Positions 1 through 11,208 of a stretch of DNA of 64,000 nucleotides are shown piece after piece (the first letter of the stretch is position 1; every line of letters begins with the position of its first letter). Location of the stretch: the NCBI GenBank assembly GCA_007844125.1, contig CM017569.1, forward strand, positions 13,358,699 through 13,422,698. Reading direction: 5' to 3'. The notes beneath the pieces are model-generated. The model searched no databases, was not told the DNA's origin, and saw only the letters and a list, made by a program, of their open reading frames with translations. Both the position numbers and the translations under genes were made by a program. The DNA comes from Sinonovacula constricta (Eukaryota; Mollusca; Bivalvia; Cardiida; Solecurtidae).

Positions 1-1140
1 CTTAATCAACATGCATGTATTTTTAACATGGGATTCTACTTGTATGACAAGTATTACTTTACTGTTAAACTGAATGATTTATGATATGTGTGGATTAATG
101 AAGATACTTAATATAAACTGTTTGTTTTGTTGATTTGGCAATAATGAAAATTTCAATAGCTTGTGTGATGACAATTATTGGGACAATTGTACATTTCACC
201 TGCATCTGTTATATTTTTGTAAATGTGATAAGCAAATCATGACCTAAAATACTTGCTTAGGTTAAGTTGTAAATACACATGTTAATTGATGCTTAATAGA
301 GATAATGTTTCATTTTATAACTGCAAATTTGATCTCAAAGAATTGATAAAATATTGATTAAAGGTTGACTGAAATGCCACTCAAATTAATTACTATATTA
401 TTTATGTAAATAAATACATTATTGTTTTATTAGATTATATGACAATCTGGCGGATTCACATAATACAATGTTGAAAACTTTGCAGACTTGTGTTATTTAA
501 TATCCGTTTCTAACCTAAAATGGAACAAGCAAATTCTTCGAATTGATATCCCCCGCCGAACAGGTTTTGTTGATTGATGGGAGGTGAAGAAATTTAGGGA
601 AAGGTGTAATGTGGACGGACATGGCCAAATCTATATCCCTCCGCCTTTGGCGGGGTATAATAAAGCCAGTGGTGTCAACTCATGACTTACTTCTCCCGGA
701 ACAAAGAACACTGTAAGCCCTGTCGAGACATGGTTTCTGACATTTGTAATGGATTTTTTACATCCTCTTCTTATTTAATTACTTAAGTAAGAGCAATACA
801 GGTTTTTATACCTTGTGTGTACTTGATTATCACAAAGAGAAGAAACATTTCAACAAAGTTTCAAAAGTTTAATGGTTATCAGCACTATACATGTATGTGC
901 CTTAGACAATATACAATATGTAACAACAAAGTAGTCAAAGAAAAGACCAGATTGTCTTGAGTTCTGTTTGCCTTAAATGTCAAATTATCATAAATGTCAC
1001 TCACATGAACAGTCTACAAGCAGGAATAATTTGTAAACATGGTCAATTTTTTTAAAAATTGCTTAGTAGACTCTTTGAAAAACTGATACAAGATGTGTTG
1101 AAAATATTTAATAACCTAGTAGTTACTTAACTGTAACAAA
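1..1140. other. non-coding flank with a GC-richer repeat-like patch
   Basis: No gene was seen. Positions about 540-730 are richer in GC than their surroundings and contain a short hairpin (ccgcc-ttt-ggcgg, 644-656). This looks like the remnant of a dispersed repeat, but no ends or copies are identifiable here. Confidence 0.3.
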
Positions 1141-1141
1141 G

Positions 1142-1163
1142 TTTATTTTTCATTAAATTTAAT
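1142..1163 (-). terminator. candidate poly(A) signals of the SAP-SWIM-YqaJ gene
   Basis: On the minus strand an ATTAAA (1163-1158) and an AATAAA (1147-1142) lie about 280-300 bp past the second stop codon. They are the first such hexamers in the 3' direction. No cleavage site can be assigned. Confidence 0.35.
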
Positions 1164-1439
1164 TTCAATGCGTACAAGATTATTTAAATAACAGAACAAA
1201 GAACATGGTTTTATGTGCATTTTAAGGTTATATAAAAGTTTAAGAATACAGGAAAAATAACTTATCTACAATAGATCTAGTTCTGTTCAAAATGCCTTAG
1301 TTACTAGTAGTAGTATGGTTACATTGTGATCTTTAACTAGATACAACATAAAGAATTATGTCCAAATATCGAACACATGCACCTTGAATAAAAAACAGTT
1401 TAACATTCAAATTAGCACTGTCACTTATTTTACTGAATG

Positions 1440-1556
1440 TTAACCTCTAAGAACTGGCAAAAAGTCATTCAGGAAAAAGCATCTCAGCTTGCTACTCATG
1501 GTCCTCCAATACATTTCATCAAACATTATTCGTTGGATTCCCAAGCCCTTTTTTGT
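1440..1556 (-). pseudogene. conserved YqaJ C-terminal tail beyond the in-frame TAA
   Basis: Directly after the TAA at 1559-1557 the same frame stays open for 38 codons to a second TAA at 1442-1440. It reads GLGIQRIMFDEMYW and then a KL-CFF-LP pattern, as expected for the closing helix of YqaJ domains (RI-FD--FW followed by a Leu/Phe-rich segment). The TAA probably replaces a conserved Trp codon, since relatives tend to read Asp-Phe-Val-x-Trp here (from memory of the family, not checked). The options are a recent nonsense change, stop readthrough or a sequence error. A gtaaac at 1560-1555 could be a splice donor, but I see no downstream exon. Confidence 0.7.
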
Positions 1557-4500
1557 TTACAACACAAAGTCACAGAACATTGCACCAGTTATTCCTAGTT
1601 GACCTTGTATTTGTGCATAGTAGTGATGGTCTTTCTTAAGACAAAATTTACTATCAACAATCTCACAGAAGAATGCTGTGTCCATGCAGGCTTCCTTGGG
1701 GCTGACATTCCTTTTCGAAAAGGAGCATTTCACCTCTACTAATCCAAATCCTGCAACACTGTCATGAACTACCCTGTCTGGAGATGCAGCCAACCAAGGG
1801 AAATTAGGATTGATGACACAGCCAGCTCTATACACACTCACATTTCGGCCACTATTATTCATGTATTGAACATAGTCAAAAACTGCCTTGTCTTCATTTT
1901 CCCTCCCGAACAGTACTGCAGGTACTTTAGATAAGTCTACTTCATTTAGCAGCTGATTCAGAATAAACTTTTCCTTATCTTTTTTTCTTGTCATTATGAC
2001 GCCAAATTTACTTGCAGTTAAGCGTTTTTTCCTTACATCATGCCATGTGTCAGACAATGCTTGTTCCATAGTTGCCTCATACACTTCATTTGCTTTCTCT
2101 GCGGAGATATCCAGCCCTATCTCTGTCAATATGTCATCTGCAACTTTTTCAATATCTGTAATACTCCATGGAAATTTTGGAATCTGATTGGTACATGTTT
2201 GGGTTTTCAAACCAGATGCACTTATTGAAATATTCTCTATTACACAAAAATCACCTTCTGTTATGGCTAGCTGGTAAGAGAGTGGTGAACCCTTTGGGAC
2301 TGACAACCCCATTTGCGTTGATATGTCAGATGACTGAAAACCTGTCGTTAAGCCTACACCAAACAAAGGGTTTATTTTTGACAGTTTTTCCTGAATACTG
2401 TTCGGAACAGTCATATTTCCCTTTGCACACCCAGCACGCGCTTCATACAAAGTAGTTTTCACTCCCTTTGATGAACTTCCATACTTGGGCTTAACAACAG
2501 TGGCCTTCATGACTGGCTCGGACTGAATTCCATCCACTCTGCATTTTGTCCATTCAGCAGGCTTATCTGTGCATGTTTTTGCCCTTGGAAATGTTTTTAA
2601 CTTCAGCTTCAAGGTATGGTCTATTGAGTACAGCAGGGCATATATATGATTACAATGTCCACCTACACCTGCCACACAGGAACATTTGCCTTCTTGCACA
2701 GAACCATCGCTTTTCAGAGTCACCAATAAGTCATGTGGCTTTTCACTTTTCTTCATTGACCTGTAATACTTGGCTTTTACTGTAACTATGGATTTGTTAT
2801 TAGTTACACTCTGATTATGAACATAACCATCATGGAAAAAAGCATATCCCCTGTCAATTGGTTTTTCCACATAGTAGTTTTTCCCAGACTTTTTTGAGTA
2901 ATTTAGGATGTCTACAAAAGTGAACATTTTTGGAATATCACCGGTATCCTGTGACCATGACAGTGTGTCAGTATTAGTCAGAAGCTGCTGGCTTTCCTGG
3001 GACTGCTGTTGTTTGGAGCAAACCACACAGCTCGCCTTCGCTCTTCTTAGGTAGGGCTGGTCTGGGTGAGGGTCCACAACTGGAAGGTTTTCACCCAGTT
3101 CCTGACATTTCTTCACTCTGTCAAAAAAAGATAAAAATATATTTACCCAAAAACATCAAAAGTTTTATCACAAGTGCCTCCAAATGCCACGTTGACAACA
3201 GATTTAAAGCTTTTTTGACCTTCAAGTTTGACCATGATCTTAAACCTTGGCGATAGGCATGACCAGGCTGTCCCGCGGACCATGGTAAAAAACTAGGAAA
3301 AACTAGGAACAGTCAACATGAAAAACTAGGAAAATACTAGGAAAACCTAGGACAATTTTGTAAAATACTAGGAACTATTTCTGTACATTGTCAATGTTGC
3401 ATATAATATGCATAAAACTGCCTTCATGTTAAAATGTAAAAGCCGTAAAGCATTAAAAGTTCATGATATAATAAAACTTGGGTGTTTTTGACAAATTGAA
3501 TCACCTTTTAATACTTTGTCTTGAATTTATAAATTATTCAAAATAGTTTAAGACTTAAAAATGCTACATTTGTCTTATTTATTTTACATTAATCGCTTTT
3601 AAAAAAACTGGATTTTAATTCTATAGCTAAAATGTACACTTTCTAGTTAGATTTTCAGAACTTATTCCTATTTTTTTTATGTCTCAGTACTGTTAAATTT
3701 TTTTTTTGTTTCCCTTGCATAAAATTAATGCTTACACAAATTTATCACACATCTCGGTATGTATTACAGATTTAAATAATATAGTATTTTTAAGCTGCTG
3801 GGTCTCACCTCACTACTAACTCTGCTTTTGTCTCCTTGGACTTAACCCTCTGGCTTCTGCTTTTTAACCACAAACGCAGTTCATTCAGCTTGCACTTGTC
3901 CGGTTCCCTAGGTAAGACAGCCCCAGGTATATCAGCCACTGTTAGCTGAAGAGAAAACATTTAAAGACACATTAACATTTTGATGGTCACCTGCTTTGCA
4001 AAATAATGCAAAGAAATAAGTCATACCAGTAGATGCTTGTATGATTAAAGATGCTAGGTCTGAATCTTTATACCCTTATAATCAGTCACAAATCTTTCCT
4101 TATGTTAAGTATACCTAATTTATTGATATTTCAAAAGAAATTGCAAAAGTTTGTGACAAATAAGGTTTTGGACAAAAAAAGTAAAAACAAAGGGACCTCT
4201 CGCACCCAAATCAGTGGCGTTACCTCTGCACCACCAGTCAACTCGGAGTAATGATTGTAGACAAGCTATTTAACTGTTTTGATGCAATGGGTCAATCGTA
4301 AATAAATAAGCCAAATTTGCGGACCACACATTTTCAACAAAATCATTCTGTCTTTAATATTTTTACATGCATGGATTACTATTATTTGGAAGTTTTTCAT
4401 ATTTATGAGAGTACAAAATGTAGGTTTCACTGTTTAAATAAGGTTAAAATGTAAGATGTAAACAAATCAGACCTAAGAAATACAGTCATAGAGCAACTTT

Positions 4501-4910
4501 AAAATTATCTGCCAATATGTGATGTAAATAACTTCATACTTTTAATCATAATAAATTCAAATTAAGCCTGATGACCAAATTTAGATTGTTTTAACATATG
4601 TACAATTAAAATCTGCTATGAATCAACACTGCAATATCTTATTTTTTATTGACAAACATGCAAACATGTCACCACTTTTTTCCTTGCTCTGCTAGATCTG
4701 TTAATAAATATACCAGCATAACATGATTTATTATATAAAAGATCTTATTGTCTGCTGCATCTCCTACTCCTGCTAGGAGTCCTAGTAGGTAAAATGAAGT
4801 TTATTTAGAAAAAAAAACAAACTTACTGCATCACATGTGCAATCTCCCTGCAAAGTACTGCTATCTGTGTTCTGCCCAGCACCACTCACATGCTCAGACA
4901 GGGTAGCCAT
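1440..4910 (-). CDS. SAP-SWIM-YqaJ nuclease-like protein, three coding exons, in-frame TAA near the end
   Basis: Coding exons join as 4910-4827, 3945-3809 and 3117-1440. All four intron borders are GT/AG (gtaagt and gtgaga donors; cttcag and gacag acceptors), and the phases fit (0, then 2). The product is about 593 residues to the first stop, or 632 positions if that stop is passed. Residues 45-74 resemble a SAP DNA-binding helix pair. Residues 219-231 are a SWIM zinc finger (CSC, seven residues, CNH). Residues 432-593 carry the YqaJ/lambda-exonuclease fold: RLTASKFG, GRENE (Glu480), SPD (Asp521), EVK (Glu535, Lys537) and QIQGQ (Gln576-580). YqaJ enzymes are PD-(D/E)XK metal-dependent nucleases of phages and mobile DNA; multicopy relatives occur in invertebrate genomes. 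DNA binding plus nuclease activity is inferred from the domains. A nuclear role is likely but not shown. It may be a transposon-derived or domesticated gene. The domain call is firm; functionality is doubtful because of the TAA. Confidence 0.85.
1557..3117 (-). CDS. coding exon 3: SWIM finger and YqaJ domain, to the in-frame TAA
   Basis: This large exon starts right after a tttttttgacag acceptor. A GTG near its 5' end is an internal Val codon, not a start, because the frame continues into the splice site. It encodes a CxxC pair (full-protein residues 104-107), the SWIM finger and the YqaJ domain with all expected acidic, Lys and Gln motif residues. The last codons before the TAA read CDFVL, which in this family normally sits just before the final strands of the domain, so the domain is cut short here. 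Confidence 0.85.
3286..3372. repeat. degenerate intronic repeat of an ACTAGGAAAA-type unit
   Basis: About seven variants of aaaactagga occur within 90 bp in the intron between exons 2 and 3 (3118-3808). Spacing is irregular, so this is a decayed short tandem repeat rather than a regular array. The rest of the intron is unremarkable AT-rich DNA. Confidence 0.6.
3809..3945 (-). CDS. coding exon 2, SAP-like DNA-binding segment
   Basis: This exon of 137 nt (45 codons plus two bases) has a pyrimidine-rich acceptor (tttctcttcag) and a gtgaga donor. Its second half reads as a SAP-type motif: Leu, Leu, Trp-Leu-Lys, a short basic linker, then Lys-Ala-Glu-Leu-Val. SAP motifs bind AT-rich or structured DNA. 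The last two bases complete an Arg codon with the first base of the next exon, which supports the junction. Confidence 0.75.
3946..4826 (-). other. intron between coding exons 1 and 2
   Basis: The intron runs from the gtaagt donor at 4826 to the cttcag acceptor at 3946. It is AT-rich and contains no recognisable repeat. Short plus-strand frames in it are chance. Confidence 0.65.
4827..4910 (-). CDS. coding exon 1 (start exon) of the SAP-SWIM-YqaJ gene
   Basis: This exon gives 28 codons starting MATLSEHVSG and ending CTCDA, followed by a consensus gtaagt donor at 4826-4821. The start was chosen because it has a G at -3 and at +4, opens a frame running cleanly to the donor, and joins the next exon in phase 0. 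The encoded N-terminus is polar, with no signal peptide or membrane segment. The same exon extends upstream as 5' UTR to an acceptor at about 4975. Confidence 0.75.
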
Positions 4911-4954
4911 CACAGCATAGTTTTATTGAACCATGTGACAGTGCTAAATCTCAT
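4910..4954 (-). promoter_or_regulatory. 14-codon upstream ORF overlapping the main start as TGATG
   Basis: In the 5' UTR part of the start exon an ATG at 4954 opens a 14-codon frame whose TGA ends on the A of the main ATG (4910). A second ATG in the same frame, two codons before that TGA, also ends there. The uORF start has a weak context (T at -3), while the main start has G at -3 and +4. Leaky scanning or termination-reinitiation could therefore set protein output. Another short ORF, ATG followed by two codons and TAA, lies between them in a different frame. The arrangement is visible; its function is inferred. Confidence 0.5.
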
Positions 4955-4975
4955 CCAAATTGAATGAAATGATGC

Positions 4976-5450
4976 CTGAAAAATAATTTATTTTGTCAGC
5001 ATACACATAAGTTTGGATATATGTACGTTATCTTTTTTAATGTGCTCATCACTATTCTGCATAACCATAACAATTACTAATAATCTCAGTAGAGATAACT
5101 AATATTTAGATTTTATCTAAACAATCATTTGTTTACAATTGGTTATGTAAAATAAATGAAATAAGATAGGCCTACAAATAATAATTTGACCTCAACGTTA
5201 TTAAGAAACCAAAATAATATTTTTAAACTTCGACATTGATGGCATAAAATAATAATCATGCTCGATAAGGATAAAATTGCATAAGTCATGGTCATGTACA
5301 TTCGCTGTGTGTATCATTTTGCCATTTTGGCCTCCTCAACCTTTTTATAAAAACAATCACATTTACAGATCCAATACGAAAAAAAACACATTATTTCCAA
5401 TAATTAAGCAAAAGGTTTATGAAAGTATATTGCAGAATACAAAAACTTAC
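4976..5450 (-). other. 5' UTR intron of the SAP-SWIM-YqaJ gene
   Basis: AT-rich sequence between the gtaagt donor at 5450 and the acceptor before 4975. No repeat or coding signal was seen in it. Confidence 0.4.
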
Positions 5451-5570
5451 CTAATAATGCGCAAAACGTTCGTGAAATCGTTGAAAACAGTTTAATGCAC
5501 TTCTCAGTAGCATGCAGACGATGCTTTCGTTTTCTAGAGCAATCACCGGATTACGTCACACATAACAAGG
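5451..5570 (-). promoter_or_regulatory. probable non-coding first exon and promoter of the SAP-SWIM-YqaJ gene
   Basis: On the minus strand a gtaagt donor sits at 5450-5445, and the matching acceptor (attatttttcag) ends at 4976, giving a 5' UTR intron of about 475 bp. The putative exon contains a 20-codon ORF (MLLRSALNCF...) whose TAG ends exactly at the donor. Just upstream is a TGACGTAA element resembling a CRE/ATF site, next to an ATCCGG Ets-like core at about 5547-5561. There is no TATA box. The transcription start cannot be placed exactly. Confidence 0.45.
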
Positions 5571-5740
5571 GGGGCTACTCTAATCGGCAAATTAATCGAG
5601 TAACTGAAAGGGTCTATAGGTCGGTAAGTTTTCTTTATTTTATATAGAATTTTTAAAATGTGCTTGTTTGCTGAAAGATGGTTTACCGCATATTCATCTA
5701 TGTTGTTACCCCTCCACCCTCTTCCAACATATATAACATT

Positions 5741-5743
<3 letters not shown>

Positions 5744-5805
<62 letters not shown>
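5744..5805. repeat. (TA)n microsatellite
   Basis: An uninterrupted TA dinucleotide tract of about 62 bp. The rest of 5571-6494 is AT-rich with no gene seen. Confidence 0.95.
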
Positions 5806-5808
<3 letters not shown>

Positions 5809-6494
5809 TATGTTGCATTTACCTGACATGACTTGCCAAGATTATGCAAGGCTGCAATGCAAAGTGTTTTCTTTTTATTTTTATTATTACACACTGCAAC
5901 CCATTACTATACTAAAGAATAACAGCGCCGCAACGTGCATATCAAACGTATCAAATGGGGATTGCTTTTACAAATTGAAGGACAGTTGATAATCATAATC
6001 TTCAATGAACCTATATCATAGTTAATACATGGATATACTGTCGTCTTGATCTATGCTAATAGTCGAAGAACAGCATTATTATATTATTCTAATATTGGTA
6101 ACATAATCATCTCACATGAACCACAAGACGGACAATTTTGTTCGACATCCAAGGAGACGCCCAAAGAGGTCACAAAGCTAGTATAAACTATGCCAAATTT
6201 GCCGATGCCTATCCAATGAACTAAACGATCAATGTCGATAAATATTTCAATGTGCCATATTTTTTATGTCGTAGCAATAGTTTGTATTGCCTGCAACTGT
6301 GGTTTCTTCGCTGCTGTCTGATGCATTGATACTTTTAACCTCGACCTTATCAAATTGGAACGAATTGCAGCTTTCGCCTGATTCTCTACTTTTTGTTATT
6401 GCCTGTTACCATAATTGTTATAGCAAACTACACTCTCGGGGTATACTAGTCTTTCAATAGAAACAACAAGACAGTCCAAAACCGCTGCTGATAT

Positions 6495-7217
6495 TGTTAC
6501 GACCGGTGTCGCTATATAAGTTTGATTATAAAATGGCACGTTTACTTAAACGACGAAATGGTGTAACAGAAAAAAACAAACCAGCAACAAACTACAAATG
6601 TCTTATTTTAATAAACAATTAAATCTATGGCGTAATAAACAATAACAAATAAATCAGACAAAATTTGAGAAAGCAAAACAAAATGTTAGCTTACAGTTTG
6701 TCCCTTTAGGAGGTGTCCCTTTGACAGTCCAATTAATAATCCAATAATCGAATAATCCTGAAGAGTTTTCGGTAGAATGTCCTCGTAGATAAGCACAGTT
6801 GAAATAATCCAAAGGTAGAACAATACACGAATGTTATGATATAATTCCAAATCCAACACTTAAATATTTATATCACTGTAGAATATAGTAAGTCCACGTA
6901 AGTTCCAACACAGAAAGATTTAATATAGAAGCTGCAAGTATTTTTAAAACTATATGTCCAACGCTTACATCCAAACTCTTTATCTAAACTTACTTTATAT
7001 CGGCAAACACGCCCTTATATATACCCAAAGAATTTCCAGAACATTCACGAACCCAAAATATTCTAGAAAACCAGTTAAAAATAAACAATTGAACTTTCTA
7101 GCATGATTCTTTTCTGCTAGCAGTTACGCGAATTCTACGTCATCAAAACCACAAGGGTATACAACCCTTAACCTGACTAGCGTAACCTTAAACGCTGGTG
7201 TACTACTGTACATAACA
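6495..7217 (-). mobile_element. solo LTR, minus orientation, same family as 22052-22759
   Basis: The 723-bp sequence starts TGTTACGACC and ends CATAACA on the plus strand. Read on the minus strand it is TGTTATG...CGTAACA, with the TG/CA ends of an LTR. It aligns along its whole length with the plus-strand copy at 22.05 kb, at roughly nine in ten positions over the parts compared by eye. A TATA-like tatatata box lies inside. No primer binding site, gag or pol lies beside it, so it is a solo LTR. The flanking tetramers (atat and aaat) match at three of four positions, consistent with a decayed target duplication. Confidence 0.8.
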
Positions 7218-10200
7218 AAATGTTTTTGTCTACACCATTTTGTTTTCTCGATTCACAGAGCTATTTTATAGGTTTTGTTGTCTCATTTGGTGTACACGAT
7301 GCACTGGAAGTACACATATACACAGTATTTATTTATATAAGTGCAAGAAGAATCATAGTCAATAATTAGTTTGTGTCATATAAAATACACCACGTCAATT
7401 TATTCTCTTCCTGCGACAGAAAAACATATTTGCGCCAGACAACAAATGCATGTTATCGAATACTCTGATGTTTAAAATATACGGAAAGAGAACTGGTTCT
7501 ACGGCGAGAGAGTGTGTGTACACTGACAGATTCAGTGAATAAGGCAGTGCACACGGGGTACTTTTTCTATCTGTAAACTTCTGGAGTAGAGTCTCAATAG
7601 TTAAAGAAATACCCGTGTATATATCCTAATCAATGCAAACGGCATGTACACACTCTTTACATCGGTGAACCGTGTCAGCCATGGTTCGTTTATCAATTAA
7701 CTCCTAAACAATTTTAAACAATCAACGTTTGCTGTTTGCTGTTAAGGTCTCCAATGTTTCTGTACCTATAATATAAAAGACTTGATACGATTTAAAAGAA
7801 ATATGATTATGGTGATTGGATGCTTGTTTGCAAGTCTGCAAATGTATATAACAGACGAAGAAAAATCAAAAAAAAATCCTTTCCATTCTTTTTGACCGTA
7901 CAATATATGTCCCAGTTTCTCGTTTTCATATTCGTTGTTAGAAGTTTAATGTAGTTCACAACTAATTAATTAAGCATTAGTAATAACATAAGGCTGTTGT
8001 GTAGTGCACAGTTATGGTTCAATAATATCATTGAATACTATTCTCGTCATGATATCAATGTTTCGAAATAATGCTCATTCAATCAATCAACAACTGCTAA
8101 ATTAACACTAATGAGAGGAGAATACAACAAGCCCTCTGTGTTGGTATGTTTTGTGAAATGCCATTAAGATTCCATGAGAATCACAACTTGTGTAAAAATC
8201 CAGAGACAAAGGTGTATAGGTGTAACTATTACCTTGAACGCGTGTCTGTTTGTGTGCGCGCGCACCATTGTCTATTGATAGTTAACAAATTGATGCTTAT
8301 TCCATGGGGTCTTTTTTATTTTTCTATGAAAAGTAACAGTTACAATTTTTGTTCAAGCCCTTACATTAACAGTAAAAACCCAATAATTTTCGCCGGGGAG
8401 GGGTCAATGGGCCACAAGATAAACCGGCTTAAGAATCACTCCGCAAGCTCAAACTCCCTATGTGACTCTCTAAAAACATTATAAATATAATTGTTATGTA
8501 ATGTGAAAGGTTTCTGTAAGGATTTAAACTGTGCAAATGTGTTGACATATCAAAGGATATTTTATTATTTTACAATATATAATTTAAATATACAATCTGA
8601 GAAAAAAACAACAACATTATCGATAAAATATTATTAACTCTTTTATTCACTTAGTAAATTAAAATTTGTTGTTCTTTTTTGTAACAACGACGCATGAATC
8701 AATCAGCACCAAATGTTATTTGTTTTCTTCGTTCGTGTTAAAATTAGCAAAATTATCAAAAGACTGGATGTGAGATCGGGAGATCGCAACCTGAGTGTGA
8801 ACTATCTTAACGAAACAAAAACCTTGGTGAGTCTCACATTCCATCCTACATGTATGCTTAGTTTAGTTCACTTAGATTCATTGACGTAAAGTTTATATTT
8901 GTGTTTTACAGTATTGATTATTTACAAAATTGTATACTAAATCTGAACATTTTTATTAGTTTATAAATATAACTCGTTAATGTGTGTTATTTCCTTTTAT
9001 CAGCGAATCAGCTAAGGATACCACCGATTCTATTTGTCATCCACACAGTGCTCACTTTAGGCAGAATATTAATGGTAGAGACACATAATATGTCACGTTG
9101 TTGCTTTAATAGGCAATAGCTCCTTGAAACTGTTTATGCTATAACTCTTAACGACCTTTGTCGTTTTGCAATATAATGATTTATACTACTCGAAGTTGTT
9201 TATCAATAATTAACTTATTATTGCATGAATATGTTAATAGTTTGTAGATTCCACATTAAATTTTTAAATATTAATACGTGAGTTTAGCGAATATAATTCG
9301 ATATGCGGTGGTTTGTGGAACTCCTGACGAGAAACTGAAATGTTGAAATCCTCAATTTAACATGTTTTCCATTCCTCTGGATAACCACACATTCAACAGG
9401 TAATAACAACATAGACTGCTGGACATAATTTTCTGTTTTGTGTTGAAAATCCAACCAAAACGTTCATGAAAAGTTTACTATTATATCATTTAATACCATA
9501 AATTCAGATTCTACCCCTAACATCTAAACATTGTTTTCTGGCTTCCCACGGAATGATATTCTGTCAGGAGCTCAGTTTAATTGTAACGCAATTAAATCAT
9601 CACAGTTAAAGTGTTAGTTATCGTTTAGCAATCATTTTACGTGAATCTCAATTTCCAATTAACGACAGGCTTAAATAAATAACCTTTCTATTTATTATGC
9701 AAACATTCATAGTCTCACAGTTTATTATACAGTTTGTAACGTCAAATTGCTCGATGGCAAATTGACTGATTGTGTTACTGATAACACATGAAATAAAGAC
9801 GTTTACGTTTTGGCAAATATGCTTGAATAATACCAGAACAGTACATCAACAATGATAACATGACAGTCTTAAATAAGTGAAAGATATTAATAAAGACGCA
9901 AACATTTAAGAGGTACTTTAAAATTTATGTTGCTAATTTTCAACTTATAAAAGTGACGTATATATCCTTTTAAATCTACGTTCATGTTTATGAACTATTT
10001 ATGGCAATTTTAGGCATAATAAATTTCCTGTTTTCGACACAACATGGATATTTCCGACTCTTAATTGAGAGACATAAAATCACACATTTTAATAGCAGTC
10101 TGCCACAAAATACAAGTTCTATCACCTAAAAGGAAGCTGAATGTGCGTCGCTCAATCTATTATTGAACTGTCTACAGAACAGCGTCACAAACCATATGTT

Positions 10201-11107
10201 GGATGACAAGTTAAACATGACTTCTAACGGCTAGATTGCGGAGGCGTCTTAGTTAACTTTATCATTTGACACCGCGTTTCCAGGAACCTTCGTATGAGCA
10301 AGATCGATTTATTTTTGCCTTTACTGGGAAAAAGGGGAATGAGCAGTTTTATTGTCCTTCGTATATCAAACTTAGATATTTGGATGTTCAGACCATAATA
10401 GTACTCATGTTGTTACAACAATTTGTGAAAGGTTTATATTTTAAACAGAACTGTAATGAATACCATCGTAGTCAAAAGGGTCACTCAATTCAGCAAAATA
10501 ATATTTGATTGATACGTTCTGCAAGTCAAAATATCACCATATTCTTCATTAACCTTGTAATTTGCACATCAAACTAAAGAAGAAATACAATTTTCAAAGA
10601 AGAATTGCAATTTATTTAAAGCTTCGGAGAGAATTTTCTTCTTGCCTTATTGTATTACTAGTGTCTGTAATGGGATTACTTTTTTTGCTGATAAAATGCA
10701 GAAAATCTTTCAAACTTCAAAGAACCGACAAAAACTTTTTCTAAACGTAGAAATTCTCATGAAAGTAGAATAATTCCACGTTTTATCAAAGGTTCACTGT
10801 TTTTGCAGATAACGTTTTTGTTGTCATAAATACAATAATTTTAATTTTGTTTAAAGACTCAACTTAAGACAGTGCATATAAATCACAGCTAACATAGTTG
10901 CACGAGTTTGTACTAAAGTAGAATATTACTTTGCTAGAAACCAATTTATCGCTATAAAATTTATACAACAATATGTAAATAAGAAAGGTCTTATCAAAAG
11001 TACCACAGATATTAAAATCTTAACTACATCTACATGTAGATAAAGGCAAACAGGTAAATGTAAATGCGAAATAAACACAGAGACATAACACACAAAAAGA
11101 AAAACCA
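7218..11107. other. gene-free AT-rich stretch
   Basis: No gene, RNA or defined repeat was seen. The few open frames (up to about 110 codons, for example 8146-8484) show no recognisable domain and have no splice or composition support. Confidence 0.5.
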
Positions 11108-11208
11108 ACAGTTACCGCCTTGGAACAGTCAGTCGGCAAAAGGACTGACTGGGGTGCTTAAACCTGGTTTGCAGAGCGCTCCAACCTCGCATTTACTGAA
11201 TGATTTTC
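11108..11208 (+). repeat. dispersed hairpin repeat, copy 1
   Basis: Contains gtcagtcggcaaaaggactgac (a 7-bp stem), then ggggtgcttaaac and a damaged AAACCGGTTT palindrome, ending near acctcgcatt. It is the same family and orientation as 63472-63590. I see no tRNA promoter boxes in it. Confidence 0.7.

Noticed and set aside
3114..3116. GTG as translation start of the large minus-strand frame
   Set aside because: It is an internal Val codon; a splice acceptor lies just upstream and the upstream exons join in phase.
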